From the NCBI GenBank assembly GCA_965219175.1, contig CBDCNI010000001.1:620001-684000 (forward strand): a stretch of 64,000 nt of DNA, written 5' to 3'. Source of the stretch: JBBPZK01 sp965219175 (GTDB lineage: Bacteria > Actinomycetota > Rubrobacteria > Rubrobacterales > Rubrobacteraceae). Every line of letters begins with the position of its first letter. Position 1 is the first letter of the stretch. A program made the position numbers and the translations under genes. Shown here one piece after another: positions 16,942-25,233 of this stretch. The notes under the pieces are model-generated. The model worked only from the letters and a program-made list of their open reading frames with translations, did no database searches and was not told the origin of the DNA.

Positions 16942-17205
16942 ATGGCTAGATTTGTGGTTACGATACCGGAGGATTTCCTGGAAGAAGTCGATGAGCGGGC
17001 GAAATCTGAGCATCGTAGCAGGAGTGAGTTGGTCCGGGAAGCGCTTCGGAGCTATCTGCGTTCGGGAGGACGCAAGGGGGACATCTCTGACCGGCCCGAG
17101 GTCAAGAGAGCCTTGCGGGTACAAGAGGAGACCCGTCGCACCCTGGAAGGTTCCGGGTACAGTGGGTCGGAAGCTGTACGCAAGATGCGGGATAGGATCT
17201 ATTGA
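16942..17205 (+). CDS. Ribbon-helix-helix antitoxin (VapB-type)
   Basis: 87 residues. The N-terminal half is a CopG/RHH DNA-binding fold (MARFVVTIPEDFLEEVDERAKSE, then SRSELVREALRSYL). The charged C-terminal half would wrap the toxin. A TATAAT at 16906-16911 overlaps the csa1 stop and gives the pair its own promoter, likely self-repressed as in most VapBC systems. Its stop overlaps the TTG start of the toxin gene (TTGA). Confidence 0.9.
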   Translation: MARFVVTIPEDFLEEVDERAKSEHRSRSELVREALRSYLRSGGRKGDISDRPEVKRALRVQEETRRTLEGSGYSGSEAVRKMRDRIY

Positions 17206-17627
17206 GCTATCTGTTCCGGGACGCTCTCCTCGACACCTCCGTCGCGGTCAAGTGGTTTGTCACCGAAGAGGATTCGGAAAGGGCTGCGGATCTCCAACAA
17301 GCGCATCTACGAGACGATCTCCAGCTCCATGCACCGGACATCTTGCTGATGGAATCGGCAAACGCCCTGCGCTATGCGGGGCTCTCCGAAGAGAGGATAC
17401 TGCAAGACCTGGAGACGTTCTCCGCACTCGGCATCGAGATCATCCCCTTCAGCATCGACATATTGAACTCTGCGGTAAACCTCAGCCTGGAGCACGATCT
17501 AGCCGTCTACGACGCCTACTTCCTCGCCTTGGCCCAGACCATGGAGATCCCCCTAATCACCGCCGACCGCAAAATGCTTTTCCGCCTCACCCCCGAGGAC
17601 GGAGCCCTGAGCCTCGAAGATCTCTAA
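17202..17627 (+). CDS. PIN-domain ribonuclease toxin (VapC-type)
   Basis: 141 residues. The four acidic residues of a PIN nuclease are in place: LLDTSVAVKWF, LLMESANALR, AVYDAYFLALA and LITADRKM. PIN toxins cut RNA, often tRNA or rRNA. It is translated from TTG coupled to the antitoxin. The pair sits exactly between the adaptation and effector modules and just upstream of the crRNA-like unit at 17651, which raises the question whether it guards the CRISPR locus; that is inference. Confidence 0.92.
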   Translation: MSYLFRDALLDTSVAVKWFVTEEDSERAADLQQAHLRDDLQLHAPDILLMESANALRYAGLSEERILQDLETFSALGIEIIPFSIDILNSAVNLSLEHDLAVYDAYFLALAQTMEIPLITADRKMLFRLTPEDGALSLEDL

Positions 17628-17647
17628 CCCTATCTGGCAAACGCCTT

Positions 17648-17753
17648 TATAATGCAGGCGTCCCGTTAGATAGGGAACTGAAAGACAGATGTCGCGGAAC
17701 GGCGTATCTCGGTCCAATCCCGTTATATAGGGAACAACACACGGGACTGAAAG
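17648..17753 (+). ncRNA. Candidate crRNA-like guide: degenerate repeat-spacer-repeat unit
   Basis: The first repeat copy (17651-17684) keeps TGCAG, loses 3 bp, then matches 24 of 24 bases of the repeat's 3' part, ending in the handle ACTGAAAG. A 33-bp spacer (17685-17717) follows. The second copy (17718-17753) has TCCCGTTATATAGGGAAC (one mismatch), a ~10-bp insertion, and ACTGAAAG. The orientation is opposite to the main array, so the crRNA sense is rightward. A perfect TATAAT at 17648-17653 overlaps the first repeat, placing transcription start near 17660, right at the conserved hairpin; no good -35 is seen. The layout equals that of CreA/CreR guides. Spacer bases 1-16 match the effector promoter (see 17798-17846). 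It could alternatively be only a decayed array. Confidence 0.65.
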
Positions 17754-17797
17754 AGTCAGCCAAAGCCGTCATTGCGGATGCTCGCTCCACCCAAAAC

Positions 17798-17846
17798 TTG
17801 ACGATGTACACCTCCTGCTATATTCTTCCTATAGATGTCGCAGAAC
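17798..17846 (+). promoter_or_regulatory. Effector operon promoter with protospacer-like site at the start of transcription
   Basis: TTGACG at 17798-17803 and TATATT at 17819-17824, preceded by an extended TG (15-bp spacing); TATTCT at 17821 gives 17-bp spacing. Transcription should start near 17831. Bases 17831-17846 (ATAGATGTCGCAGAAC) match the first 16 bases of the degenerate-unit spacer (ACAGATGTCGCGGAAC) at 14 of 16 positions, with mismatches at positions 2 and 12. The 5' flank is TTCCT and does not resemble the repeat handle. Similarity stops after position 16. Confidence 0.6.
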
Positions 17847-17863
17847 AAGAGGAGAGCGGGATT

Positions 17864-18154
17864 ATGGTCCAGAATGATGAGAGTACGAACAGCATTCGGA
17901 AGCTTACTGACTTCGTTGTTTGCGACTCGGTGTTTGAAGCAGAAGCTGTGGCGGAAGAGTCTGATCTTCCCGCTGAGGCTTTCGACCGTCGCATGGTTCG
18001 CGACTGCTCTCAGAGCGACAAGGAGCGCATCTTGATATTCGCTTGTCCTGGGTGTGTGGAAGAAGCAAGTAAAGTTATACATGGTAGGCGTCCTGCGTGG
18101 ATTCTGTTCTTGGCAAAGCTGCGACCTTTTTTGCGTAGAACAAGGAAGCGGTAG
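17864..18154 (+). CDS. Small unrecognised protein heading the type I-D effector operon
   Basis: 96 residues from ATG 17864 with a GAGGAGAG ribosome site. I do not recognise it. The N-terminal 65 residues are acidic, the middle has a hydrophobic strand and a CPGC motif (ILIFACPGCVEEASKVI), and the end is strongly basic (FLRRTRKR). The cas3' GTG follows its TAG directly, so it is co-translated with the cas genes and should be made at the level of the helicase. A shorter frame (ATG 17835, 66 residues, basic and hydrophobic) overlaps it and starts inside the protospacer-like site; it is the weaker candidate. Possible roles include an accessory Cas subunit, a toxin or a regulator, none of which is shown. 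Confidence 0.6.
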   Translation: MVQNDESTNSIRKLTDFVVCDSVFEAEAVAEESDLPAEAFDRRMVRDCSQSDKERILIFACPGCVEEASKVIHGRRPAWILFLAKLRPFLRRTRKR

Positions 18155-20023
18155 GTGATTTGGGTGAGTCTGGACGAATTGAAGTGCGCATTTCACAAGA
18201 CACTCAAAGACAAGATAACTTACGATTACCAATTACATTTTGGGCATCAGGTGCTGCGACACAAGAACGCTATTCTCTCGGCTGGAACTGGCAGCGGCAA
18301 GACCGAGGCGGCTCTGGTTCCAGCTCTGCTTACAGGTAAGCGTGTGTTCCTGCTGTATCCGACCAAAGCTCTGTTGCAGGATCAACTCTCTCGCGTCGAG
18401 GATATTGCCAAAGCCGTCTTGGGAAAGAAACCTCGGATCGTGGTGGACACAGGCGATGACGATGACGCGACGGGGTACTCGGCGGACATCGTGCTCACTA
18501 ACCTAGATAAGTTCGTCTATCGTTTGTTCGGGTACGGCAAGAAGCGTTACGGATATGCTTATCCGTTCCGGCTCACTAGAGACCCTGGCCGCAAGTCTTT
18601 GCTGATCTTCGATGAGGCTCACGCCTACGACGAGATGATCTTCTCGCACTTCTGGTTCGTGCTCAACAAGATGACTTACGAGAACAATATACAGACGCTT
18701 CTCCTATCAGCAACCCTGCCGGAGAAGTTTGCCAAGATCCTTCAAGATCGCGAATACTTGGCTTTCCCTCGGCCCGAGAACGAACATAATTTCTTTGAGC
18801 TTGTGGAGGATAGTGAGCGGCGGAGCGGCAAGCAATTCTACGCTGGTGAAGTCTCACAAGATGAAGCTATCGAAAAAGCTGCGAAACTCTTTTCGCAAGG
18901 GCGGAGAGTCGCGATCATCTTCCGAAAAGTCCGAGGTTCGGGAGGTCTCCAGTCTGCCTGGAGGAAACTTCAACCCGAGTTGGGCGCAGAGATGGCCCGA
19001 GTCGAAGATGGGGAAGTGGTCGGTTCCATACTCGCTTACCACGGAGGGCAGTTACCCAAGCATCGCAAGCGTACCTTGAATCGACTCCAGGAGCTGGATC
19101 AGGCAAGAAAACCTTACCTCTTGTTGGCGACGCACGCTATGGAGGTAGGAGTGGATATTTCCACCGAGTACATGTTCTGCGGGGCTGGTGGAGATGGATT
19201 CGGTCTCGAACCGGACGGCTTCGTGCAGCAGATCGGACGCTGCGCGAGAAGGATGGGACGAGATGGCGAGGAAGATGAGACAGGCGAGGTCTATCTGATG
19301 CTGGATGACTCCGGTGAAGTACCACCTTTCGCTGAGAAGCTGGAACAAGGGGCGGAGATATCAGCAGAAATCAAACGGGACATCAACGCCATGAACGAGC
19401 CTCCAAGCGTCGAGAGAGCCGAGGGGAGCGTGGAGTACCTTCACGACGAAGCTTTATATCGCTACGTCCATGATCACGTTCCAGAGAACAAGGAGCTTTG
19501 GGAACGAGGTGTTCTCGTTACCCGCGACTGGGAACCGAATATCGAACTTGTATTCTCCGAAGAGCGCGACGGCGAAACGTATATCGGCGGCCTCTCGCAA
19601 CAGCGATTTTGGAGAGGCGGAGAAGTCAAGCAAAGTATCTCTCTGAACATGAAGCAAGCTGCATGGCTCGCGCCACGTTGCGCCTGGATATTTACGGGTC
19701 GGGACGAAGAGAACGACTGTACCGTCCGGCTCGCATTGGGCGGCGAGAAGCAACGCACGCTTGAGGAGGTTCGAGGACGACTGGGATACCCGAATATGAG
19801 GGACGCACGGCAAGTACCGCTTATGCTGCTAGCACCGGATGAGGTTTGGGACGATATCTTCGAGGACCAGAACCTCGGCTTGAACGTCGAACCAGCGGGA
19901 AAGGTTAATCTGACAAACTTCAGGCACCCAAAGATACTCCGTTATGAAACGACTCTGGAGAAAACGACACCTTCGACGAAGCTGAAGCTTCAGTGGGAAG
20001 AGCCGAAGGCGGAAGAGGAATAG
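18155..20023 (+). CDS. cas3': Cas3' helicase of type I-D CRISPR system
   Basis: 622-residue superfamily 2 helicase. Walker A GTGSGKT lies at 44-50, motif II DEAH at 153-156, motif III SAT at 185-187, and motif VI QQIGRCARR at 358-366. There is no HD nuclease domain in this protein, as usual for type I-D, where the nuclease is elsewhere. It unwinds and feeds DNA after the surveillance complex binds its target. The GTG start follows the preceding stop directly. The last G of the TAG stop is the first base of the HD gene's GTG. Confidence 0.93.
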   Translation: MIWVSLDELKCAFHKTLKDKITYDYQLHFGHQVLRHKNAILSAGTGSGKTEAALVPALLTGKRVFLLYPTKALLQDQLSRVEDIAKAVLGKKPRIVVDTGDDDDATGYSADIVLTNLDKFVYRLFGYGKKRYGYAYPFRLTRDPGRKSLLIFDEAHAYDEMIFSHFWFVLNKMTYENNIQTLLLSATLPEKFAKILQDREYLAFPRPENEHNFFELVEDSERRSGKQFYAGEVSQDEAIEKAAKLFSQGRRVAIIFRKVRGSGGLQSAWRKLQPELGAEMARVEDGEVVGSILAYHGGQLPKHRKRTLNRLQELDQARKPYLLLATHAMEVGVDISTEYMFCGAGGDGFGLEPDGFVQQIGRCARRMGRDGEEDETGEVYLMLDDSGEVPPFAEKLEQGAEISAEIKRDINAMNEPPSVERAEGSVEYLHDEALYRYVHDHVPENKELWERGVLVTRDWEPNIELVFSEERDGETYIGGLSQQRFWRGGEVKQSISLNMKQAAWLAPRCAWIFTGRDEENDCTVRLALGGEKQRTLEEVRGRLGYPNMRDARQVPLMLLAPDEVWDDIFEDQNLGLNVEPAGKVNLTNFRHPKILRYETTLEKTTPSTKLKLQWEEPKAEEE

Positions 20024-20964
20024 TGGTTGCGCCGAAGATCCCATTGCCCGGCAAGATCGTAGGCATTGTTGAGGGGAAGACTCTCAAGAAGATCGCCTTT
20101 ATCTCCGTCGAAGAACACGTGAGCAACTGTGCGACCTTCTTCGAGTTCGTTTCTCCCAAAAAGGAAGAAGTTCTGAGAGACGCGCTGCTCTTCCACGACA
20201 TTGGTAAGAAGCTGTTTCGGATTGGGAGCATTTACAGAGACACCACCTTGAAGAAGTGGGCTTACGACACATCATTTGGCGGCGGCGAGGATAGGCTTGC
20301 TTTGCTCAAGAGAGATTACACGGCGACGATGCGCCCGGACCTCGCCGATCCCATAGACGAGAGCGCGAGTTTCCCGGAAGTTGCGGCTGCCTATCTCGGT
20401 TACGTGGGTCTCGCGGAAAAGCAAGGAAAGAAGGTCGCACAAGGTATCACGGCATATCCGGTTCGCAGAGATCCCACAGACCCCAAAAGTGAAGTCGTAG
20501 CGGCGAACTACCGACGAGACCGCCCCTTCGGTAACCATGCTGCGCCTATTAAGGAGCACCATCTACCGGAAGCTTTGAAGGAAAAGCGGCTACTGGCGGC
20601 GCTTATCCGGCAGCACCACAGCTTCCAGGTCGCAAACATCATTCCAGAAGTCGAGCAACGCGAAGACTTCGACCGGCTACTCTACGACCTGATGACAATG
20701 GATCACCTCGGTAGCGAATGGGCCGAGCGTCTGATCCTCTCCGAAGAAGGTGGCTCAAAACAGGATTTCCCGCCGGGAGTGGACTTTGGAGAGGTAGAGT
20801 CGAGGCTAGAAGGGGAGGCGATTATCTCGGAGAACTCGGACGGAACGAAAACCGCAAGCGCGAAACTGAGCCTGAATGCCTACGGGAGAGAAGAAATGAT
20901 CATCGCCTTCTCCGTAACCTATTTCGTGGAGGAGGTAGACTATGTTGACCCAAGCCTCCGATAA
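20023..20964 (+). CDS. HD-domain nuclease, separate from Cas10d
   Basis: About 313 residues. Metal ligands fit a Cas HD nuclease: H32 (EEHVSN), H58-D59 (FHDIGKK), H172 (FGNHA), H198-H199 (RQHHSF) and the Asp in TMDHLGSEW. In type I-D systems this domain normally forms the N-terminus of Cas10d/Csc3. Here it is its own gene that overlaps the next gene by 23 bases. It would cut target DNA, probably as part of the Cas10d subunit. Calling it Cas3'' is equally possible. The GTG 20023 start overlaps the cas3' stop. Confidence 0.85.
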   Translation: MVAPKIPLPGKIVGIVEGKTLKKIAFISVEEHVSNCATFFEFVSPKKEEVLRDALLFHDIGKKLFRIGSIYRDTTLKKWAYDTSFGGGEDRLALLKRDYTATMRPDLADPIDESASFPEVAAAYLGYVGLAEKQGKKVAQGITAYPVRRDPTDPKSEVVAANYRRDRPFGNHAAPIKEHHLPEALKEKRLLAALIRQHHSFQVANIIPEVEQREDFDRLLYDLMTMDHLGSEWAERLILSEEGGSKQDFPPGVDFGEVESRLEGEAIISENSDGTKTASAKLSLNAYGREEMIIAFSVTYFVEEVDYVDPSLR

Positions 20965-23398
20965 AACGAAAAGCGACGCTTACGCTGAAACCATTTATCA
21001 GTTGCTGTCCGGTGTGAACGATCCTGTCGTTGCGGTAAGACGCGCACGAGCGTCATGGAGCGGCTCTAGCTCTGAACTACGTTCGATACTGCGTGCCGCT
21101 GGAGCATTTACCCGCAACAACGACGGATATTTCCTACGCTACGACGAGGGAGAGGCTGAGCTTGAGCAGCCGCTACGGTTGCCACAAACGACTCACATGC
21201 TCGTGCTTCCAGTGCCAGTGGAACCCCGGATGCGCGTCGCTTACTCTTACATGCAGGGACTACTACTGAAGTATCTCTATACCAAATATGGTGCCATACC
21301 CCAAGAAGTGCATCAGGGGTTGGCGCAATTATTTGCCAGTGAACCCTTGCCGGAAGCCGACGAGCTTTGGACCGAGTTTTTGAACAGCGGCGTTGCCGAG
21401 AGTGCCATCGCATCTTCGGCGAGCAACTGGACTGCGGACTCTAATATAGGAAAGCAGGCCGTGGATGATGCGTTTATCTCCGATTCTTACTTGTTGGGAT
21501 TAGCGAAAGCCATTGCCAACCGACCATCCGCGTTTCAATGGCAGGGGGGAGATCAGGTCCCCGCTTTCCGGAAAGACGACCTCGGAGAATTGGACGACCG
21601 GGATGCCTTGATGACTCGTGATGACCCTGAAGCATCTGAGTTTCGCAAGGCCAACCGATACAAAGAATGGTCCACGCTTGAAGTGTACGAATGGCTAGAA
21701 AAAGAGTCTCGCAAAACAAAAGAGTTCGAGGAACTGGTAGAGATATCGATCAAGGCGCTGCAAGACGACGAGATACAAGAAGTCTCCTTGCAAGCCGCGT
21801 CCGATAAGCTGGAAGAAGCTTTCAGGGCCGAGTTCGTACCTCGTTCCAGTCGCCCGGATTGGACTGCGCTGGCCGTTCCGAAGATCACGGTCTACTTGCT
21901 TCTGTGGGCTCTGGTTGATCGCTTCTCTCCATCCGAAGAAGGAGCGTATTCTTTTCTCGGGTGGAATCTCTCATACTTGAAATCCTTGCGTGAGAGCTTC
22001 GAGTCTCCCAGGCTCCGTGGCTCGCTGAAGTTCATGGAGAAGAACGATCCGAAGAGGGGAACCAAGACCTTATTCAAGCTCACCGGATTCGACAAGCTGA
22101 AAGTCGAAGTACGGCTGGTCAAGGAGGAGGCCGATTCTCTGAGTGCGGCACCGTTTGATCTGTCGGGGTTCGGAGATATACGGAGAACCGAGTTCGGCAC
22201 TGATTCGGGAGGCAAAGTTTGCATGGTGTGCGGGAAAAGGGGCGATCTTTCTACCGCGAGCATCTTACCGGAGAGCAAAAAGCGCCACTACGATAGTCCG
22301 CAGACTAACAATCCCGCCGACGTGTGCGCTAGATGCGTGCAAGTATGGAGTCTCTCTCCAATATCCACAGCCGATGATAGCTACTCTATCGTTGAGGTGC
22401 CGGTTGAAAATTTCCTGGAACTTTTCGCGCTCTACGAGAGCCTTGAGGGGATCAATCGCCTAGAGACCTTGAAGACGTTGAACAAGGTCTCTAGCTTGGC
22501 GGTCTTCCCGAATAAGTACCTCTTGCTTAGCCGGAGTTCGGGTAAAGGGAAGATGCCGCAGGTCGCGCAATATTATCTGCAACTCGCCCGGCAGCCGCAT
22601 TTCTTGAAGCGTCTCAAGAAGAACGCGGTTCTGGAGGTGATCGCAGCACAAGACCGGGCAAAGATGGCTCGGGAAGTATCTCTAGTCCTCTCTACGTTAC
22701 GGCGCATACCGCCTTACTATGTGACGAGTAGCGACGACAAAGTGCCTGCCATGTCCATCATCAATGCTCTCGACCGGGGACGACCATACGCGGCTCTCTA
22801 CGTGGCAGCGGCTCAGGCTCAAGAGGCAGGTAGAAGAGAGACGCAGACTATCTTCGATGGAGTCGCAGGTTATGACGGTATGGTCAGCGACTTCCAAGAA
22901 TTTTTCATTCGTAGACAGAAAGGGGAAGGCATGAATAAGGAGATATTTCGCGACGTGCGAGAATTCTCAGACTACATCTACAGAATTTTAAGACCCATAG
23001 TGTTCAGAGAGGCAAAAGAAAGTAAGTCTAGTGTTTCAGGGATAGCTAGGAAATACACGGAGAATATTACCAAGAGTTTCGTTCGTGTTAATACAGCGGA
23101 TTTTCTCTATCGCATCTCTTCCTTTGTGGAGAGTCGCGAGCGTCAGGATTTAGGTAGAGGGTCGCAAGATGGTGGAAAAATGAAAGGAGCCACTAAAAAT
23201 CGCATATACGGGACAAAATCTGAGAACAACGAGTCGCAGGAGAACGAGTCTGAATTGAAGCTAGAGCAAGAATTGGAACGCTACTACGAGCAGTATTCTG
23301 AGAATGCGCGTGATTGGAAGACGTTCTTGGAAGAAGTGGAGGCGCGTACTCTTGCTCTCTTGCTACTCAATGTGCGGAATCAAAGAGGACAAGGCTAA
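20942..23398 (+). CDS. cas10d: Large subunit Cas10d (Csc3) lacking its HD domain
   Basis: 818 residues. It is placed as Cas10d because it lies between cas3'/HD and csc2-csc1, is of suitable size, and has a zinc-finger-like cluster C427-x2-C430 ... C462-x2-C465 (CMVCGK, CARC). I see no GGDD cyclase motif, as expected for Cas10d, which is not known to make cyclic oligoadenylate. It should bind the PAM end of the target and hold the HD nuclease. It has its own strong ribosome site (GGAGGAGGT), so the split from the HD gene is not a recent frameshift. DNA near 22900-23260 is visibly richer in A/T than the rest. Sequence similarity alone would be weak; context carries the call. Confidence 0.78.
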   Translation: MLTQASDKTKSDAYAETIYQLLSGVNDPVVAVRRARASWSGSSSELRSILRAAGAFTRNNDGYFLRYDEGEAELEQPLRLPQTTHMLVLPVPVEPRMRVAYSYMQGLLLKYLYTKYGAIPQEVHQGLAQLFASEPLPEADELWTEFLNSGVAESAIASSASNWTADSNIGKQAVDDAFISDSYLLGLAKAIANRPSAFQWQGGDQVPAFRKDDLGELDDRDALMTRDDPEASEFRKANRYKEWSTLEVYEWLEKESRKTKEFEELVEISIKALQDDEIQEVSLQAASDKLEEAFRAEFVPRSSRPDWTALAVPKITVYLLLWALVDRFSPSEEGAYSFLGWNLSYLKSLRESFESPRLRGSLKFMEKNDPKRGTKTLFKLTGFDKLKVEVRLVKEEADSLSAAPFDLSGFGDIRRTEFGTDSGGKVCMVCGKRGDLSTASILPESKKRHYDSPQTNNPADVCARCVQVWSLSPISTADDSYSIVEVPVENFLELFALYESLEGINRLETLKTLNKVSSLAVFPNKYLLLSRSSGKGKMPQVAQYYLQLARQPHFLKRLKKNAVLEVIAAQDRAKMAREVSLVLSTLRRIPPYYVTSSDDKVPAMSIINALDRGRPYAALYVAAAQAQEAGRRETQTIFDGVAGYDGMVSDFQEFFIRRQKGEGMNKEIFRDVREFSDYIYRILRPIVFREAKESKSSVSGIARKYTENITKSFVRVNTADFLYRISSFVESRERQDLGRGSQDGGKMKGATKNRIYGTKSENNESQENESELKLEQELERYYEQYSENARDWKTFLEEVEARTLALLLLNVRNQRGQG

Positions 23399-23409
23399 AG
23401 GAGATCCTA

Positions 23410-24429
23410 GTGTTCAAGAGCGGTATCAGTAGAGAGTTCGAGAGCGAGACGAAGACCGTTGTCGTGTCCGCGGTTCTGGAGACAACCGGCCACGTTCGTT
23501 TTGGTGACGGCACGGATATCAACATCACCATAACCGAGAAGGATGTGGTTGCGGACGGAGTCGAGAAGGCGGTCTTCGCGGGTACAAAGCGTCGGGGGGT
23601 GGATCGCCGGACCATGCACGAGTTTAGGAACAGGTGGTGGGACGAAAAGTGCTTTATACCTACGCTGTGCGGGATGTGTCCGACCTGTTTGCTGCTGGGT
23701 TTCACCGGGACGACGAGCGAGGTCAAGAAGATCAAAGACCTGGGCGTCAACTGCAAGTCGCGCATCCTTTACACGACCGCCTATTCCGTCCAGCCCACCG
23801 GAGACGCCGTTACAACCCATACCAGGAATCAGGTCAATGAACGATCTCAGACGACCGCTGGGTCCGCTGGTATTCACACAGAGGAGGTCATAGTCGCCGG
23901 CACGGACTTCCCGACTTACACGACACTCCATCACGTCCTAGACTGGGAGATAGGGACTTTCGCCCACGCATTCTTGGAGAACGTGAACCAGGGACGCTAC
24001 ACAGCCGCGTCCAGAGCACAGGGCGGGATGCGTTTCGCGGAGACTGGTGGAGAACCCATGATCGTGGTGGATGTTTCGGAACCTGGTATCTTCCCCGTCT
24101 CGGCTCCTAGAGTGCCATCTCACTTGGATGAGCTTTCGGACGTGGAGAGTGTTTTTAGAGAAGGTGGTGATGAGTCCAAGCTGCAAGAGCGGCTGGAAAA
24201 GGTCGGTTTCTCGATGGAGGAGAGCGATGGTGTCTACGCATGGAAGCGCGGAGATGCGAAGATCGGGGAGCGTCGCTCCGGAGATTCCGCTCTTGCATAC
24301 TTGAGGGACCGTCAAGGAGACTTTTTGGACTTCATGGCCTCCATGCAGAACGGCGGAGGCAAAGCCTTCCGGGAAGGCGCGGAGAACTACTTCAAACAGG
24401 TCAGTAAGAAGAAGGATGCGGGCGAGTAG
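23410..24429 (+). CDS. csc2: Cas7-type backbone subunit Csc2
   Basis: 339 residues from GTG 23410, which follows an AAGGAG site; frames further upstream lie inside cas10d. RNRWWDEKCFIPTLCGMCPTCLLLGFTG (given as the segment 74-101) has the Cys cluster C87, C90, C93 typical of Csc2. Csc2 copies coat the crRNA along its length and set spacer periodicity. The TAG stop shares its G with the csc1 start. Together with csc1 and cas10d this gene defines type I-D. Confidence 0.88.
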   Translation: MFKSGISREFESETKTVVVSAVLETTGHVRFGDGTDINITITEKDVVADGVEKAVFAGTKRRGVDRRTMHEFRNRWWDEKCFIPTLCGMCPTCLLLGFTGTTSEVKKIKDLGVNCKSRILYTTAYSVQPTGDAVTTHTRNQVNERSQTTAGSAGIHTEEVIVAGTDFPTYTTLHHVLDWEIGTFAHAFLENVNQGRYTAASRAQGGMRFAETGGEPMIVVDVSEPGIFPVSAPRVPSHLDELSDVESVFREGGDESKLQERLEKVGFSMEESDGVYAWKRGDAKIGERRSGDSALAYLRDRQGDFLDFMASMQNGGGKAFREGAENYFKQVSKKKDAGE

Positions 24430-25223
24430 TGGAGAGAACCCTTTCCCTACTCACCATCTCCACCGAGCCGTGGGGCGGTTTTCAACTTCGCAACGTCCAC
24501 AAGACTAACGTCGGGTGGTCATCGTACCCGTTTCTGCCTCCAACTACGGCGGACGGTCTGCTTGCGAGCGTCGTAGAAGGTGAGCGGTGGACAGAGGGAA
24601 ACTTTCATCCCCCGCGTTCCCTCCGTTCGCTGCCGGATTTCTCCGGTCTCACGGTTCTAGGAGGCTATCCTGCTGTTGGCCGACATACCAGGGCTCACTT
24701 CCGGGCGCACGTCGGTACGCTAATGAGCTACGAGGGACCACTTTGGGTTCCACCGGAGAAAGAGCAATCCGCCGGAAAGAAGCCCGCTATAGTCGAAGAC
24801 TACTTCTGTGAAGAGCTTCCATTCATTGTGGTAGGGGAGAGTAGTGACCTTGAGAGACTTTGGGAGCGCATTGTAGGTCGTGTCGCGCCGTTTGCTAAAA
24901 AGAGCACTCTTTACTTCCGCTATGAAGACACGCCCAACCTGACGAATCTCTCAGTCGGAACAGCTTCGACTAACACAGAATCTCTAGCAGCTTTGCCGAT
25001 GATGGAGCTTGGTTCCATGCCGAAAAAGGCACACCCATATCTAATGCCTGTTAGGAGCACGTCAGAGAGAAAACGCTCGGGAGTCCACGAAGTGACTTGG
25101 TCTCACGTCAACTGTGTTTGGGAATCGGGGTTGATGGTGCGCGAAGGCACGCCGGTACTTCTTACGGAAGACGGTACGGGTATCTCTCGTAGTCTGCTGG
25201 AACAAATCTCGGAAAACAACTAG
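24429..25223 (+). CDS. csc1: Cas5-type subunit Csc1
   Basis: 264 residues with a RAMP-like N-terminus (LLTISTEPWGGFQLRNVHKTNVGW) and the Cas5-like SYPFLPPTTADGLLASVV. Cas5 proteins bind the 8-nt repeat handle at the crRNA 5' end and cap the complex. The assignment rests on fold-level motifs and on position directly after csc2. It starts with GTG overlapping the csc2 stop. Confidence 0.85.
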   Translation: MERTLSLLTISTEPWGGFQLRNVHKTNVGWSSYPFLPPTTADGLLASVVEGERWTEGNFHPPRSLRSLPDFSGLTVLGGYPAVGRHTRAHFRAHVGTLMSYEGPLWVPPEKEQSAGKKPAIVEDYFCEELPFIVVGESSDLERLWERIVGRVAPFAKKSTLYFRYEDTPNLTNLSVGTASTNTESLAALPMMELGSMPKKAHPYLMPVRSTSERKRSGVHEVTWSHVNCVWESGLMVREGTPVLLTEDGTGISRSLLEQISENN

Positions 25224-25233
25224 GCTTACGAAC

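Noticed and set aside
17651..17753. tracrRNA or anti-repeat of a class 2 system
   Set aside because: No Cas9 or Cas12 is present; the copies are in crRNA sense with preserved 3' handles and they enclose a spacer-sized segment, which fits a crRNA-like guide better.
20942..20964. Recent frameshift between the HD and Cas10d genes
   Set aside because: The downstream gene has its own strong ribosome site and ATG, and the overlap is short, so this is a normal overlapping gene pair.
20942..23398. Type III Cas10 with cyclase activity
   Set aside because: No GGDD motif was seen, and the neighbours Csc2 and Csc1 and the lack of Csm/Cmr genes point to type I-D.
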